From Caballeronia ptereochthonis (lineage in GTDB: Bacteria > Pseudomonadota > Gammaproteobacteria > Burkholderiales > Burkholderiaceae), in the NCBI RefSeq assembly GCF_001545075.1, contig NZ_FCOB02000013.1, positions 62,001 through 126,000 of the forward strand: a stretch of 64,000 bases of DNA, given 5' to 3'. This document shows positions 1 to 9,037 of the stretch, one piece after another; within the stretch, counting starts at the first letter, position 1, and each line of letters begins with the position of its first letter. Made by a program: the position numbers and the translations under genes. The notes beneath the pieces were generated by a model. The model made no database searches. It had not been told where the DNA came from and was given only the letters and a program-made list of their open reading frames with translations.

Positions 1-469
1 AGAGCAGCACGGCGCCTGCCCAACCAAAGCCCCAAGCGCTTTGCACGATGCCCATCGCCTTGCCGCGATGCTTGGCGCGGATCGTCTCGCTAAGCAATAC
101 CGAACCCGCGGTCCATTCGCCGCCAAAGCCGAGCCCTTGCAGGGACTTGAGCACGAGCAATTGCTCGAAGTTCTGCGCGAAGGCGCTAAGGAACGTGAAG
201 AGCGAGAACCACAGGACCGTCACTTGCAAGGCCTTGACGCGGCCGATGCGATCCGAGAGCACCCCCGCAAAGAGCCCGCCCAATGCGCCCGCGACGAGCG
301 TCGCGCCGCCAATCAGACCCGCTTGTCCCTTGCCGATGCCCCATGTCGCGATGAGCGTTGGAATGACGAGACTGAACAACTGCGTGTCGACGCCGTCCAG
401 CGCCCAGCCGGCGAAGCATCCCCACAGCGTGCGTTTCTCCACCGTGGAAATCTCACGGTACCAGTTCAT
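1..469 (-). CDS. MFS transporter, N-terminal part (cut by window edge)
   Basis: The reading frame runs from ATG at 469 off the left edge, giving about 156 residues beginning MNWYREISTVEKRTLWG. It shows the first membrane segments of a major facilitator, with the MFS motif A region (GVLSDRIGRVKAL) in the loop after segment 2 and a GFGGEW segment typical of the NanT/aromatic-acid or sialate-like carriers. An AGGAGA ribosome site lies just upstream of ATG. It is divergent from the LysR gene at 596, which is its likely regulator. The substrate cannot be told from this fragment. Confidence 0.85.
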   Translation of the reverse strand, partial: MNWYREISTVEKRTLWGCFAGWALDGVDTQLFSLVIPTLIATWGIGKGQAGLIGGATLVAGALGGLFAGVLSDRIGRVKALQVTVLWFSLFTFLSAFAQNFEQLLVLKSLQGLGFGGEWTAGSVLLSETIRAKHRGKAMGIVQSAWGFGWAGAVLL

Positions 470-595
470 GTCGTGTCTCCTGTAAGGGCCTTCGCCCGGC
501 TCTTGTTCAATTTGCCATTGCATTCTAGAAACGAAAGCCGGGCGCGCATACTATGGATACGTTCATCTTTCATATCGTTTTGATATGCTCGCGAA

Positions 596-1477
596 ATGGA
601 GACACGCAACCTCAAATACTTTCTGGCGGTGGTCGATGCGGGCAGCGTCACGCGCGCGGCCGAAGTGCTCGACATCGCGCAGCCGGCCTTGAGCCAGGCG
701 CTTTCGCGCATGGAGCGCGATCTGGGTGTGAAGCTTTTCGAGCGCACGCGGCGGGGCGCTCAATTGACGCCGGCGGGCGAGGCGATCGTCGAGGACGTAC
801 GCCTGAGCGTGGCGCGCATCGACGCCGCATCGCATCGCGCGCGTGAAATCGGCGCTCAGCGCGGCGGGAGGCTTACGATCGGCTTTGCATCGGCGGCGCT
901 ATTCAATCTCTTGCCTCGCGCGATTGCTGCGCTGCGTGCGGAAGTGCCCAATGTCGAACTCATGCTCAAGGAAATGAGCAATGCGGAGCAGGCGAGCGCG
1001 CTGGAGAAGGGCACCATCGATATCGGCCTGCTGCATACACCCGTTGCCGTGGGCGGCCGCATGCGCGAGAAACTGATCGCGCGGGAACGTCTGCTGGCCG
1101 TGCTGCCGCTTTCGTTTGCACTCGGCGATGACGGCAAGGTCGGCTTGAAGGATCTCTCCGATGCGGGCCTCGTATGGTTTCCGGGCGATCAATTGCCGGT
1201 GGTTCGCGCGGGCATTCTGAGCGCGTTTCGCAAGGCGGGTTGCGAGGCGAATGTCGTGCAGGACGCGAATCGTTCGCTGACCGTGCTGGCTTGCGTCGCG
1301 GCGGGATGCGGCGCTTCGCTTCTGCCGCAATCCGTGACGGCGCTGCAATTCGCGGGCGTGCGCTTCTGCGACGTGCGCGACGGCGATAACCTGCCTCCTT
1401 TCGAACTCAGCGCGATATGGCCGATGCGCTCGCGTCCGACGCTTGCGGATCGCTTCGCGGCGTTGCTCGAGGCATGA
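596..1477 (+). CDS. LysR family transcriptional regulator
   Basis: The 293-residue protein has the LysR N-terminal winged HTH (residues about 1-60: NLKYFLAVVDAGSVTRAAE, then SQALSRMERDLGVKLFER) followed by a periplasmic-binding-like effector domain starting near residue 90 (GRLTIGFASAALFNLLP). Length is normal for the family. It is divergent from the MFS gene at 469, with about 126 bp between the starts, the usual arrangement for a LysR regulator and its target transporter. It may also affect the hydrolase gene 46 bp downstream on the same strand. The effector is unknown. Confidence 0.93.
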   Translation: METRNLKYFLAVVDAGSVTRAAEVLDIAQPALSQALSRMERDLGVKLFERTRRGAQLTPAGEAIVEDVRLSVARIDAASHRAREIGAQRGGRLTIGFASAALFNLLPRAIAALRAEVPNVELMLKEMSNAEQASALEKGTIDIGLLHTPVAVGGRMREKLIARERLLAVLPLSFALGDDGKVGLKDLSDAGLVWFPGDQLPVVRAGILSAFRKAGCEANVVQDANRSLTVLACVAAGCGASLLPQSVTALQFAGVRFCDVRDGDNLPPFELSAIWPMRSRPTLADRFAALLEA

Positions 1478-1523
1478 GCACATTAGGGGTTAAAGTCATG
1501 GCAAATCTGGAGTCAAGGCAAGC

Positions 1524-2702
1524 ATGAATGAACCGCTAAACGATCTTCCTTTGCCCGAAGGAATCAGGTCGCGCATGATCGACAACGGCAATGGCCTTTC
1601 GATGCATGTGCTCGAAGCCGGGTTCGAAACGCCGGACCGGCCTTGCATCGTGCTGCTGCATGGTTTTCCCGAGCTGGCTTATAGCTGGCGCAAGATCATG
1701 GGGCCGCTCGCGGATGCGGGTTTTCACGTCATTGCGCCGGACCAGCGCGGTTATGGACGGACTACCGGAGCGCCCGCGTCATTCGATGCGGATCTCGATG
1801 ACTTCGCCTTTCCCAATCTCGTTCGCGATGTGCTCGGCCTGGTGTCGGCCTTGGGATATCGCAGCGTGGCATCGGTGATCGGGCATGATTTCGGCTCGCC
1901 TGTGGCCGCATGGTGCGCGTTGATCCGCCCTGACGTGTTCGCGTCTGTCGTCATGATGAGCGCGCCTTTCGCGGGGCCGCCCGTGTTCGCGTTCAATACC
2001 GCGCAAGGCGACGGGAGGCTTGCGCGTGTCGACATCACCGCATCGCTGATGGCCGATGCGGTGGCGGCGCTGGCATCGCTCGATCCGCCGCGCAAGCATT
2101 ACCAATGGTATTACTCGGGCCCTCAGGCCAATGACGATATGCGCCATGCCCCGCAAGGGATCGCTGCATTCCTGCGCGCGTATTACCACGTCAAGAGCGC
2201 GGATTGGACGGGCAATCAGCCGCATCCGCTTGCATCGGTCACGGCCGATCAACTTGCTCTGCTGCCGACGTACTATGTCATGCACGCGGATGCGACCATG
2301 CCGCAGACCGTCGCCGAGCATATGCCTTCTGCAGAGGCGATCGCAGCCTGCCCATGGCTGAGTGATCAGGAACTGGATGTCTATGCACGCGAATATGCGC
2401 GTACCGGTTTTCAAGGCGGCTTGAACTGGTATCGCTGCGGCACGGACGCGCGTCATTCCGCCGCTTTGCGGACCTGGTCCGGGCGTACGATCGACGTGCC
2501 GTCATGCTTCATCGCGGGCAGCAGCGATTGGGGCGTCTATCAGCGCCCGGGCGATTTCGAAGCGATGCGCGTGCTCGCTTGCAGGGACTTCCGCGCCGCG
2601 CATCTGATCGAAGGGGCAGGGCATTGGGTGCAGCAGGAACAGCCGAGAACGGTGGTCAGCCGGATCTTGCGATTCCTCAGGCGGGACGCGCCCGCCATCT
2701 AG
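1524..2702 (+). CDS. Alpha/beta hydrolase, epoxide-hydrolase-like
   Basis: This 392-residue cytoplasmic hydrolase has the oxyanion motif HGFPE (about 46-50), the sequence APDQRGYGRT, and a nucleophile elbow GHDFGS with Asp about 122. An Asp nucleophile is the hallmark of epoxide hydrolases and haloalkane dehalogenases rather than serine esterases. A late GHWVQQEQP supplies the catalytic His. The HGFP plus GYG-T pattern favours epoxide hydrolase. It follows the LysR gene by 46 bp and may be co-transcribed. The substrate is not evident. Length is somewhat above the usual 290-330 residues because of an enlarged cap region. Confidence 0.85.
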   Translation: MNEPLNDLPLPEGIRSRMIDNGNGLSMHVLEAGFETPDRPCIVLLHGFPELAYSWRKIMGPLADAGFHVIAPDQRGYGRTTGAPASFDADLDDFAFPNLVRDVLGLVSALGYRSVASVIGHDFGSPVAAWCALIRPDVFASVVMMSAPFAGPPVFAFNTAQGDGRLARVDITASLMADAVAALASLDPPRKHYQWYYSGPQANDDMRHAPQGIAAFLRAYYHVKSADWTGNQPHPLASVTADQLALLPTYYVMHADATMPQTVAEHMPSAEAIAACPWLSDQELDVYAREYARTGFQGGLNWYRCGTDARHSAALRTWSGRTIDVPSCFIAGSSDWGVYQRPGDFEAMRVLACRDFRAAHLIEGAGHWVQQEQPRTVVSRILRFLRRDAPAI

Positions 2703-2722
2703 CGGGGCGCGTGCCTTGACGA

Positions 2723-3625
2723 TTACTTGTCCGACGTCCCGCCCTTGATGAGACGCGCGACGCGATGTGCGCCGAGGCGCCACTCGTACGGGTTGGTGTA
2801 ATCGAACTCCTTCACCTTGCGATACAGATAAGGCCAGAAGTTGCCCTGACCGCGGCGAGATTCGTGCACGCGCTGGTCGCGCGACAAATGCCGATTGTCG
2901 TTCCAGGGAAAGCTGCGCACTTCGCGCGATGCGCGCCGCGGCAATCCGAATACGAGCGAATACGCATAGCGTGGCGCATCCGAACGATTCGGTCCCGCGA
3001 AATGCAGCGTGCGACCGGCGTGAATCGTGCAATCGCCGAGTTCGAGCGGACAGATCACGGCGCTTTCGAGATCGAAGCCCGACACGCATTCAAGACCGTG
3101 TGTCGTTGGGTCGCCGCCGATCGGCCCATGCGGCAGCACAGGACCGAGATGCGATCCGGGGATGAACTGCATGCAGCCATTGGCAAGCGACACCGGCTGC
3201 AACGGAAACCAGAAGTTGACCTCCCGATGCTCGATGCGCGGGTCCGTAAAGGCTTCGTCCTGGTGCCAGGGCGTGACGGCGTCCGTATGCGCGGGCTTGT
3301 GAAAGAAGCTGTCGCTGACGAATCGCGCCTTGGGGCCGAGCAACTGCATCGCCACACGCTGTACGCGATGAGCCAGCTCCATGTCCAGCAAGCTGCGTTC
3401 GAAATGGGAAGGGTGATGCAACTGGGCGAGCTTGGGCTGGTCCGGTCCTTCTCCCTCAGGGTAGAAGTCGAACAGCAGGCCTTCGGTGAATCCCGCCTTT
3501 TCGCGCAGCAGGCGGTCGCCCACATTACGCAAGGTCTTGATTTCCATATGCGTTGCGACATTCTCCAGACGGATGAATCCGTCTTTCCAGAAGCGCCCAC
3601 ATTGCGATTGGGATAATGTCGTCAT
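2723..3625 (-). CDS. Phytanoyl-CoA dioxygenase (PhyH) family protein
   Basis: The protein is a non-heme Fe(II)/2-oxoglutarate oxygenase of about 300 residues. The iron triad is visible as WHQDEAF (His and Asp) in the middle and LHFAGPN (second His) later, and RYAYSLVFG carries the conserved Arg-containing strand that holds 2-oxoglutarate. I chose ATG 3625 (MTTLSQSQ) because the PhyH fold starts right after it, but its Shine-Dalgarno is poorly spaced. The frame stays open upstream to 3691, so the start is uncertain. It converges on the epoxide-hydrolase-like gene with a 20-bp gap. The substrate is unknown. Confidence 0.88.
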   Translation of the reverse strand: MTTLSQSQCGRFWKDGFIRLENVATHMEIKTLRNVGDRLLREKAGFTEGLLFDFYPEGEGPDQPKLAQLHHPSHFERSLLDMELAHRVQRVAMQLLGPKARFVSDSFFHKPAHTDAVTPWHQDEAFTDPRIEHREVNFWFPLQPVSLANGCMQFIPGSHLGPVLPHGPIGGDPTTHGLECVSGFDLESAVICPLELGDCTIHAGRTLHFAGPNRSDAPRYAYSLVFGLPRRASREVRSFPWNDNRHLSRDQRVHESRRGQGNFWPYLYRKVKEFDYTNPYEWRLGAHRVARLIKGGTSDK

Positions 3626-4332
3626 CTCCCTTGTGGCCCCGCTAAAAGATTCCTCTGCCGATAAAATAAGCCGGTCAGTGGAACAGCACACAAATTAACG
3701 CACTGTGCGATTCTGCACATAGCGCCGCCTTGGCCCCCAAAAATCCCGGCATTCTGCCGGTTCGCCTTAATCCGATTTCTTGGCGCGACGAAAGACGAAA
3801 AGCTGAATGCGCAGCTTTCACCAATGTCGGTATGTATTGCGTGACTCTATGGCCTGAAAGCCGGGGAATACTACTTTCTGTCCGATTTCAGGCGAAATCC
3901 GCTTGCTGGAGGTACGATTGCGCCAACTTCAGCAATAGTCTAACCATGAAAGCATACATTAACCTTTCTTGAGCGTGGGTGTCGAAATGTTACTTGGTTG
4001 GCTAAGGCACCAAATACCACTACTTTGGCGGATAAGTCCGATTTGAACGGCGGTTAAAAACTAACAGTCGTTAAATCGAGGAAATTTCGGGTTGAATGAC
4101 AAATTGCCGACCCTGACTCCGAAAAAAGTCCCGCGACGTTATGACTATCTATTAACCGATGACACAGGGATCGGCCAAGTGGAAATTGTATCTTTGCGTG
4201 TCTCAAGTTTCTTCTTGTAAGAGTTCCCCGCTCGACGACGATCCGCTGGAACTACGACCGACGTCCTTTTGTCCACGGGCCTCGCGGCCTGTTTCAAGGT
4301 CTTGGCAAATCGGAACCGCGAGGAGAGTATCG
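3626..4332. other. Long AT-richer intergenic region
   Basis: About 700 bp without a convincing gene lies between two divergent genes, and it is clearly less GC-rich than its surroundings. It contains an inverted repeat GCCTGAAA (3852-3859) / TTTCAGGC (3886-3893) with a 26-nt loop. Short open frames here lack family resemblance or ribosome sites. It probably holds the promoter and leader of the acyltransferase gene at 4333. Confidence 0.5.
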
Positions 4333-5529
4333 ATGGAGAAAGGACGCGTTGCCGCGCTCGACGCAGGTCGGGCGCTCGCGATCGTCGGGGTAGTCGCAGT
4401 ACACCTGTCGTTTCAGTTTCCCAATCTGCCCGGCGCCGTGACGATGATCGCGCGCATGGGCCAATACGGCGTGCAGCTCTTCTTCGTGATCAGTGCAATC
4501 ACGATCTTCATGACGCTGGAGATGGATCACGCTCGCTGCGCGGACGCGCGTCATGTCACGCTGCGTTTCTATATCAAGCGCTTCTTTCGCATCGCGCCCA
4601 TGTATTACGCGGCGATAGCGGTCTACGGCCTCATCAGTTACGGCGCGACGCGTTCGGGCATCGAGCGCGCCTGGATCCTGGGCGTGCATGGCCCGATGGA
4701 TGTGCTTCTCAACATGGTGTTCCTGCACGCGCTGTCGCCGACCGCGATCAACAACGTCGTGCCCGGAGGATGGTCGATCGGCGTCGAGATGCTTTTCTAC
4801 ATGATCGCACCGTTGCTGTTCTTCCTCGCGATGGATCGCATGCGCCTTCTAATGGCCACGGTCCTCCTCCTGGGGATATCGATAACCGTGATGTCGATCA
4901 GCGAGTGCAACGGCACGCTCGATTGCAACGTCGCCAACAACACGTTCAGCTACTTCTGGCCGCCGGTGCAAGGACCGTGCTTTATCGTCGGCATGTGGGC
5001 GTGGTATGCGTTCCGCTCGCACTTGCTCGGCTCATCGCACGTCACCAGGCGAACGTCCTGGCTCTATCTTTCGCTGGCGTTGATGTTCGCGCTGACGACC
5101 GGCGCGCTCGGCGTCTGGCTCGACAAGGCTCACGCGCTCGCGCCGATGTTCGCGGCGTGCAGCGCCGTCGCGTTTCTATTGTTCGTGTGCTCGCATCACG
5201 CCCGCAGGCAACGCGAGGAACCGTGCACCGTGCCGCGCGTGACCTTCGTTCGGCGCTGCGCGGCCGCGCTGGGACGCGAGAGTTACGGCATCTATCTTTG
5301 GCACTTCATCTGCGTCTATATGACGTTCCATTTCTTCGACCGTGCATTCGGCGAGAAGAATGAAGAGACTTCGCTTGCGCTGTTCGGAGCGACGTTGATT
5401 GCAGTGCTGGTCGTGTCTTATGGACTTTCGCGCGTTTCGGACCGGTTGATTCAAGGGCGTGCAACGCGTTTGTCCAGGCGTCTGCTCGCATCCGTGGATC
5501 GACGCTTTCATCTGACGCGCGATGCTTAG
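4333..5529 (+). CDS. Acyltransferase 3 family membrane protein
   Basis: The 398-residue polytopic inner-membrane protein begins MEKGRVAALDAGRALAIVGVV, the typical AT3 opening (an R-x-x-A-LDAxRALAI-like motif), with about ten hydrophobic segments. A conserved region HLSFQFP follows the first helix, where AT3 proteins carry their catalytic His. ATG 4333 is preceded by GAGGAGAG, so the longer frame from 4159 was rejected. The family O-acylates surface polysaccharides and other exported sugars. No polysaccharide cluster is adjacent, so the acceptor is unknown. Confidence 0.88.
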   Translation: MEKGRVAALDAGRALAIVGVVAVHLSFQFPNLPGAVTMIARMGQYGVQLFFVISAITIFMTLEMDHARCADARHVTLRFYIKRFFRIAPMYYAAIAVYGLISYGATRSGIERAWILGVHGPMDVLLNMVFLHALSPTAINNVVPGGWSIGVEMLFYMIAPLLFFLAMDRMRLLMATVLLLGISITVMSISECNGTLDCNVANNTFSYFWPPVQGPCFIVGMWAWYAFRSHLLGSSHVTRRTSWLYLSLALMFALTTGALGVWLDKAHALAPMFAACSAVAFLLFVCSHHARRQREEPCTVPRVTFVRRCAAALGRESYGIYLWHFICVYMTFHFFDRAFGEKNEETSLALFGATLIAVLVVSYGLSRVSDRLIQGRATRLSRRLLASVDRRFHLTRDA

Positions 5530-5544
5530 TTCACGATCAATCGC

Positions 5545-6909
5545 TTATGGGATCGCTTGAGTTTGCTTGGCCGTAGAGCGCGCCCGAAGAACCAGACGAC
5601 GGCCGCGCATGCGATACAACACGATGCTCGCGGCGAGCGTCACCACTTCGGTTACCGCGACGGTCATCCAGATTCCGCGCGGCCCGAGCCATTCAGTCAG
5701 GAGCCAGAGCATCGCGAGCAGCAACAGCCAACTACGCAAGAGCGCGACGATCATCGATGCGAGCGGCGCCTCGATGGCCGTCAGATATCCGCTGACCGCG
5801 AGGTTGATCGCAGCGGGCACGAACGCCAGCGCACACCACGGCAATGCTTCGCGCAGCAGCGTCTGTGCGGCGGGACTGCCCGGCACGAAGAGCGCGCCGA
5901 GCGGCTGCGCGAGCGTGAGGATCGCGATGGCAGCGGCAACGGCGAATCCCGCCGTGACCGTGATGCCGATCGAGAATGCGCGCGAGACGGCCTGCGCGTT
6001 TCCCGCGCCACGCTGGTAGCTCACGATCGGCTGCATGCTCTGCACGAGCGCGACCATCGTGACCGAGGCGATCATCGTCATGTATTCGACGACCGCGAAC
6101 GCGACGAGTCCCATGTCGCCGAGCCAGCGCAACACCGCATGATTGAAGGCGAACAGCGTGACACTCGGTGCGATCTCGCCGAGAAACTCGGATACGCCGT
6201 TGTAAGCCATGCGCCAGGCGTGATCGAGCGAAGCGAATGCACGCGCGACGGGACGAACCCGGCGCGCCTTGGTGAAGTGAAAGGCGAGCATCGGCAGGCA
6301 CGCCAGCGCCTGACTGATGCCCGATGCGAGCGCCGCGCCGCGCATGCCCCATTGCATGTGGCTCACCATCCAGTACGTCATCGCGACATCGGCGATGCCG
6401 CCCGCGAGCAGACACGCAAGTCCGAACTTTGCCGCACCTTCGACGCGCAAGAAGAGTTCGAGCGCATAGCACGCGGTCGGGAACAGCACGAACGGCGCAT
6501 AGGCGTGCAGGAAGTCCCTGGCGAGCCGAGCCATCTCGCCTCGCGCGCCTGTCCAATGCACGAAGGTGTCGGCATAAACGTAAATGGCGAACGCGAACGA
6601 TATGCCGCACAAAGCCAGCAGCCATAGGGCTTGCGTGAATGCGGCAGCGGCATCGCGTTCGCGCTGCTCGCCCAGCAGTCGCGACACGAGCGTCGATCCG
6701 CCGACTCCGATCATCACGCTGAACGCGTAGGGCAAGTAGAGCAGAGGCACGAGAAGATTCAGCGCGGCGAGCGCATCGGCGCCGACATGGCGTCCGATGA
6801 ATATGCCGCTGATGACCGAATGCATGCAGTACACCCATGCGGCCAATACCGTGGGCACCGCGTAGTTCGAAAACTGCCGGACGAGCGAAGGAGCGTTAAG
6901 CGAATACAT
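5545..6909 (-). CDS. MATE family efflux transporter
   Basis: This 454-residue, roughly 12-segment membrane protein shows the MATE signature layout: two homologous halves, an early PLLYLPYAFSVMIGVGGSTLVSRLLGEQ stretch (about 65-95) typical of NorM/DinF-like proteins, and a second-half QSMQPIVSYQRGAGN. It is expected to be a cation-coupled exporter of drugs or metabolites. ATG 6909 was chosen over the GTG at 6954 because a CAGGT element precedes it and the protein then begins at the usual place. It converges with the acyltransferase (15-bp gap). Confidence 0.9.
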   Translation of the reverse strand: MYSLNAPSLVRQFSNYAVPTVLAAWVYCMHSVISGIFIGRHVGADALAALNLLVPLLYLPYAFSVMIGVGGSTLVSRLLGEQRERDAAAAFTQALWLLALCGISFAFAIYVYADTFVHWTGARGEMARLARDFLHAYAPFVLFPTACYALELFLRVEGAAKFGLACLLAGGIADVAMTYWMVSHMQWGMRGAALASGISQALACLPMLAFHFTKARRVRPVARAFASLDHAWRMAYNGVSEFLGEIAPSVTLFAFNHAVLRWLGDMGLVAFAVVEYMTMIASVTMVALVQSMQPIVSYQRGAGNAQAVSRAFSIGITVTAGFAVAAAIAILTLAQPLGALFVPGSPAAQTLLREALPWCALAFVPAAINLAVSGYLTAIEAPLASMIVALLRSWLLLLAMLWLLTEWLGPRGIWMTVAVTEVVTLAASIVLYRMRGRRLVLRARSTAKQTQAIP

Positions 6910-7279
6910 GACCTGCAACCATACCTTGTTCGCTGGGCACGCCAACACGGGCACGCGACCATTTCATCGTGCAATGCGACGGGCCGGCATGGCGCAAAAG
7001 CGCGGCACAGGCGCGCCAGGGAACGTCAAGCGAGCCGGCTTTGAGTGCGATGAGACTGCGTAGCGCGCGTTCTGGCGGCGCGAGAATACGCCAGGGGCTA
7101 CGGAAGGAAATGCGTGATGGGGCGATTGGCGCTTGCGCGCGAATGCCGCTTCAGGATTTCACGATGCATCGATGTCGATGCGGACATTGGAGTGCCGCGT
7201 GGAAAGAAAGGTTCCTTTACGCGTTCTTAACCGAATCATGACTCACATAGCCGCATCGAGCGACTTCATGCGGACCGCG
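6910..7279. other. Intergenic region, no gene seen
   Basis: This 370-bp stretch lies between the MATE start and the stop of the sigma-54 activator. I see no open frame with family resemblance, no obvious terminator with a T-run and no repeat. It should carry the MATE promoter. Confidence 0.4.
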
Positions 7280-8653
7280 CTAAGTCCCCGATGCTTCAAG
7301 CGGACGATCCGCCTTCGCGCGCAAGCCATATGCCGTCAACATCCGATACAGCGTGACGCGTGAAATCCCCAGTTCGTCAGCTGCTTCTCCGAGCCGCCCG
7401 CGATGACGCAGCAGCGCCACCTCGATCGCCTGACGCTCGGCCGCTTCGCGCGCTTGCGCAAGCGTCATCGGTGCGGCCTCCGCGTATTCGCCGAGTTCGA
7501 GATCGCTGGCGAGAATCTGCCGTCCTTCGGACATCACGATCGCGCGGCGCACGCGGTTGATCAACTCGCGCACGTTACCGGGCCAGCCGTAGTTGTGAAG
7601 CGCCGCGATCGCGCACGGCGAGAAGCCGCGCAGCCGACGGCTTGCATCCTTTCTGAAGCGCTCGAGCATGTGATTGGCAAGCAGTTCGATATCCTTGCCG
7701 CGCACGCGCAACGGCGGCTCGTCGATCTGCAATACGCACAGGCGATGGTACAAGTCCGCGCGAAAGCGTCCTTCGATCATCGCGGCCTGCATGTCGACGT
7801 GCGTAGCGGAAATGATGCGCACATCGACCGGCGTCGAGCTTTGTCCGCCCAGACGCTCGATCTTGCGCTCCTGCAGGAAGCGCAACAGGCTCGCCTGGCT
7901 TTCTAGCGGCAAATCGCCGATTTCATCGAGAAAGAGCGTGCCGCCGTCAGCCGCTTCGACGCGGCCGATCTTGCGTTGATTCGCGCCGGTGAATGCGCCG
8001 CGCTCATAGCCGAAGAGTTCGGATTGCAACAGATGCGGGGGGATTGCGCCGCAGTTGATCGCGACGAACGGCTGCTCGCGCCGTACCGAGCGCTCGTGAA
8101 TCGCTACCGCCGTCAATTCCTTGCCGGTGCCTGATTCGCCCGAAATGAAGACGGGGGCATCGGTCATCGCGACCTTGCGGATCGAGCGATACAAGGCCTG
8201 CATCGCGTCGCACGAACCGACCATGCTGCCTTCCTTGCAATCGTCCTTGCGCGGATCGTTGCAGGTGGCGTCGTGCAGCGAGACCATGCCGTATGCATGA
8301 CCGACCGCATCGACGATACGATCGGCCGAAGAGGGCACCGTCACGTAGTCGAAGCAGAAGTCGCGAATCAGGCGGCAGATTTCCGGACTATCCACGTGTT
8401 CGGCATCGACGGTTGCGACCCAGCCGACTTGATAAGCCGCGAGCAACTCGGCGAGGACCGCCGTTTCTTTAGCGAAGCCGCGGCTCGTCAGATCGACGAT
8501 GCCCGCAGCCGCACGCTTGCCGTGCCTCGCGGATTTGGGCAGCTTGGCCGGATCGATGCGCTCGATCGTCCAGCCGCGGGCATGCAGGCGCTCGGACAGA
8601 TCTTCCGGCACCGTACGCCCAGCGTAGTAGAGCGTTCTGGCTTCCCCGTGCAT
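7280..8653 (-). CDS. Sigma-54-dependent activator with VpsR-like N-terminal domain
   Basis: The 457-residue regulator has three parts: an N-terminal receiver-like domain (about 1-125), an AAA+ domain with Walker A GESGTGKE, an intact GAFTGA sigma-54 contact loop and Walker B GGTLFLDEIGDLP, and a C-terminal Fis-type HTH (about 420-450: GEAADELGISRVTLYRML). The N-terminal domain lacks the clear acidic pocket of phosphorylated receivers and resembles the VpsR-type domain, which in other bacteria is linked to c-di-GMP and exopolysaccharide control (family knowledge, inference here). ATG 8653 was chosen over upstream in-frame starts because the fold begins there. It is divergent from the response regulator at 9038. 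Confidence 0.9.
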   Translation of the reverse strand: MHGEARTLYYAGRTVPEDLSERLHARGWTIERIDPAKLPKSARHGKRAAAGIVDLTSRGFAKETAVLAELLAAYQVGWVATVDAEHVDSPEICRLIRDFCFDYVTVPSSADRIVDAVGHAYGMVSLHDATCNDPRKDDCKEGSMVGSCDAMQALYRSIRKVAMTDAPVFISGESGTGKELTAVAIHERSVRREQPFVAINCGAIPPHLLQSELFGYERGAFTGANQRKIGRVEAADGGTLFLDEIGDLPLESQASLLRFLQERKIERLGGQSSTPVDVRIISATHVDMQAAMIEGRFRADLYHRLCVLQIDEPPLRVRGKDIELLANHMLERFRKDASRRLRGFSPCAIAALHNYGWPGNVRELINRVRRAIVMSEGRQILASDLELGEYAEAAPMTLAQAREAAERQAIEVALLRHRGRLGEAADELGISRVTLYRMLTAYGLRAKADRPLEASGT

Positions 8654-9037
8654 GGCTTTTCTCGATTCTTGTAAGTGTAGGGCCGAGTATGCGCCCGAAA
8701 TCATCAACGTAAAATGCCTCGCAAACGATAAGCCGATTTTGAATGTTTGCATTGGTCAGCAGATTTCGATTAAGAAAGCCAAGGAATTTTTTGCGAGACG
8801 TTCGTGCGGTTCTGGTTGAACGCGCGTGCTTTAATTCGCTGCCCGTTGCTGGACAAGCTCTTCTGCCGTTGCCGTACGGAACGAATTACTTATTCGCTTA
8901 TGAATATGTTCGACGCGGGAAGTATCTGCATATACAAAATTGGCAAGCGCTGAAATATCAGATAATTAATACTTTCATGCAAATTGGTTTGCGAGGCCGG
9001 CATCGTGGGCGTAGAGTCCGTGGATGCATATCGTCCG
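8654..9037. other. AT-richer divergent intergenic region
   Basis: This 384-bp stretch separates the sigma-54 activator and the tandem-receiver gene. It is distinctly AT-rich near 8880-8980. I found no convincing sigma-54 -24/-12 element: TGGC at 8941-8944 lacks the paired GC at the right distance. It probably contains promoters for both flanking genes. Confidence 0.4.

Noticed and set aside
3730..3972. 80-residue frame in the intergenic region before the acyltransferase
   Set aside because: No ribosome site, no family resemblance and mixed composition.
4159..4332. Longer start for the acyltransferase
   Set aside because: ATG 4333 has a strong GAGGAGAG and the family opening follows directly; the upstream part looks non-coding.
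8941..8960. Possible sigma-54 promoter (TGGCAAG) upstream of the tandem receiver gene
   Set aside because: The -12 GC dinucleotide is absent at the required distance.
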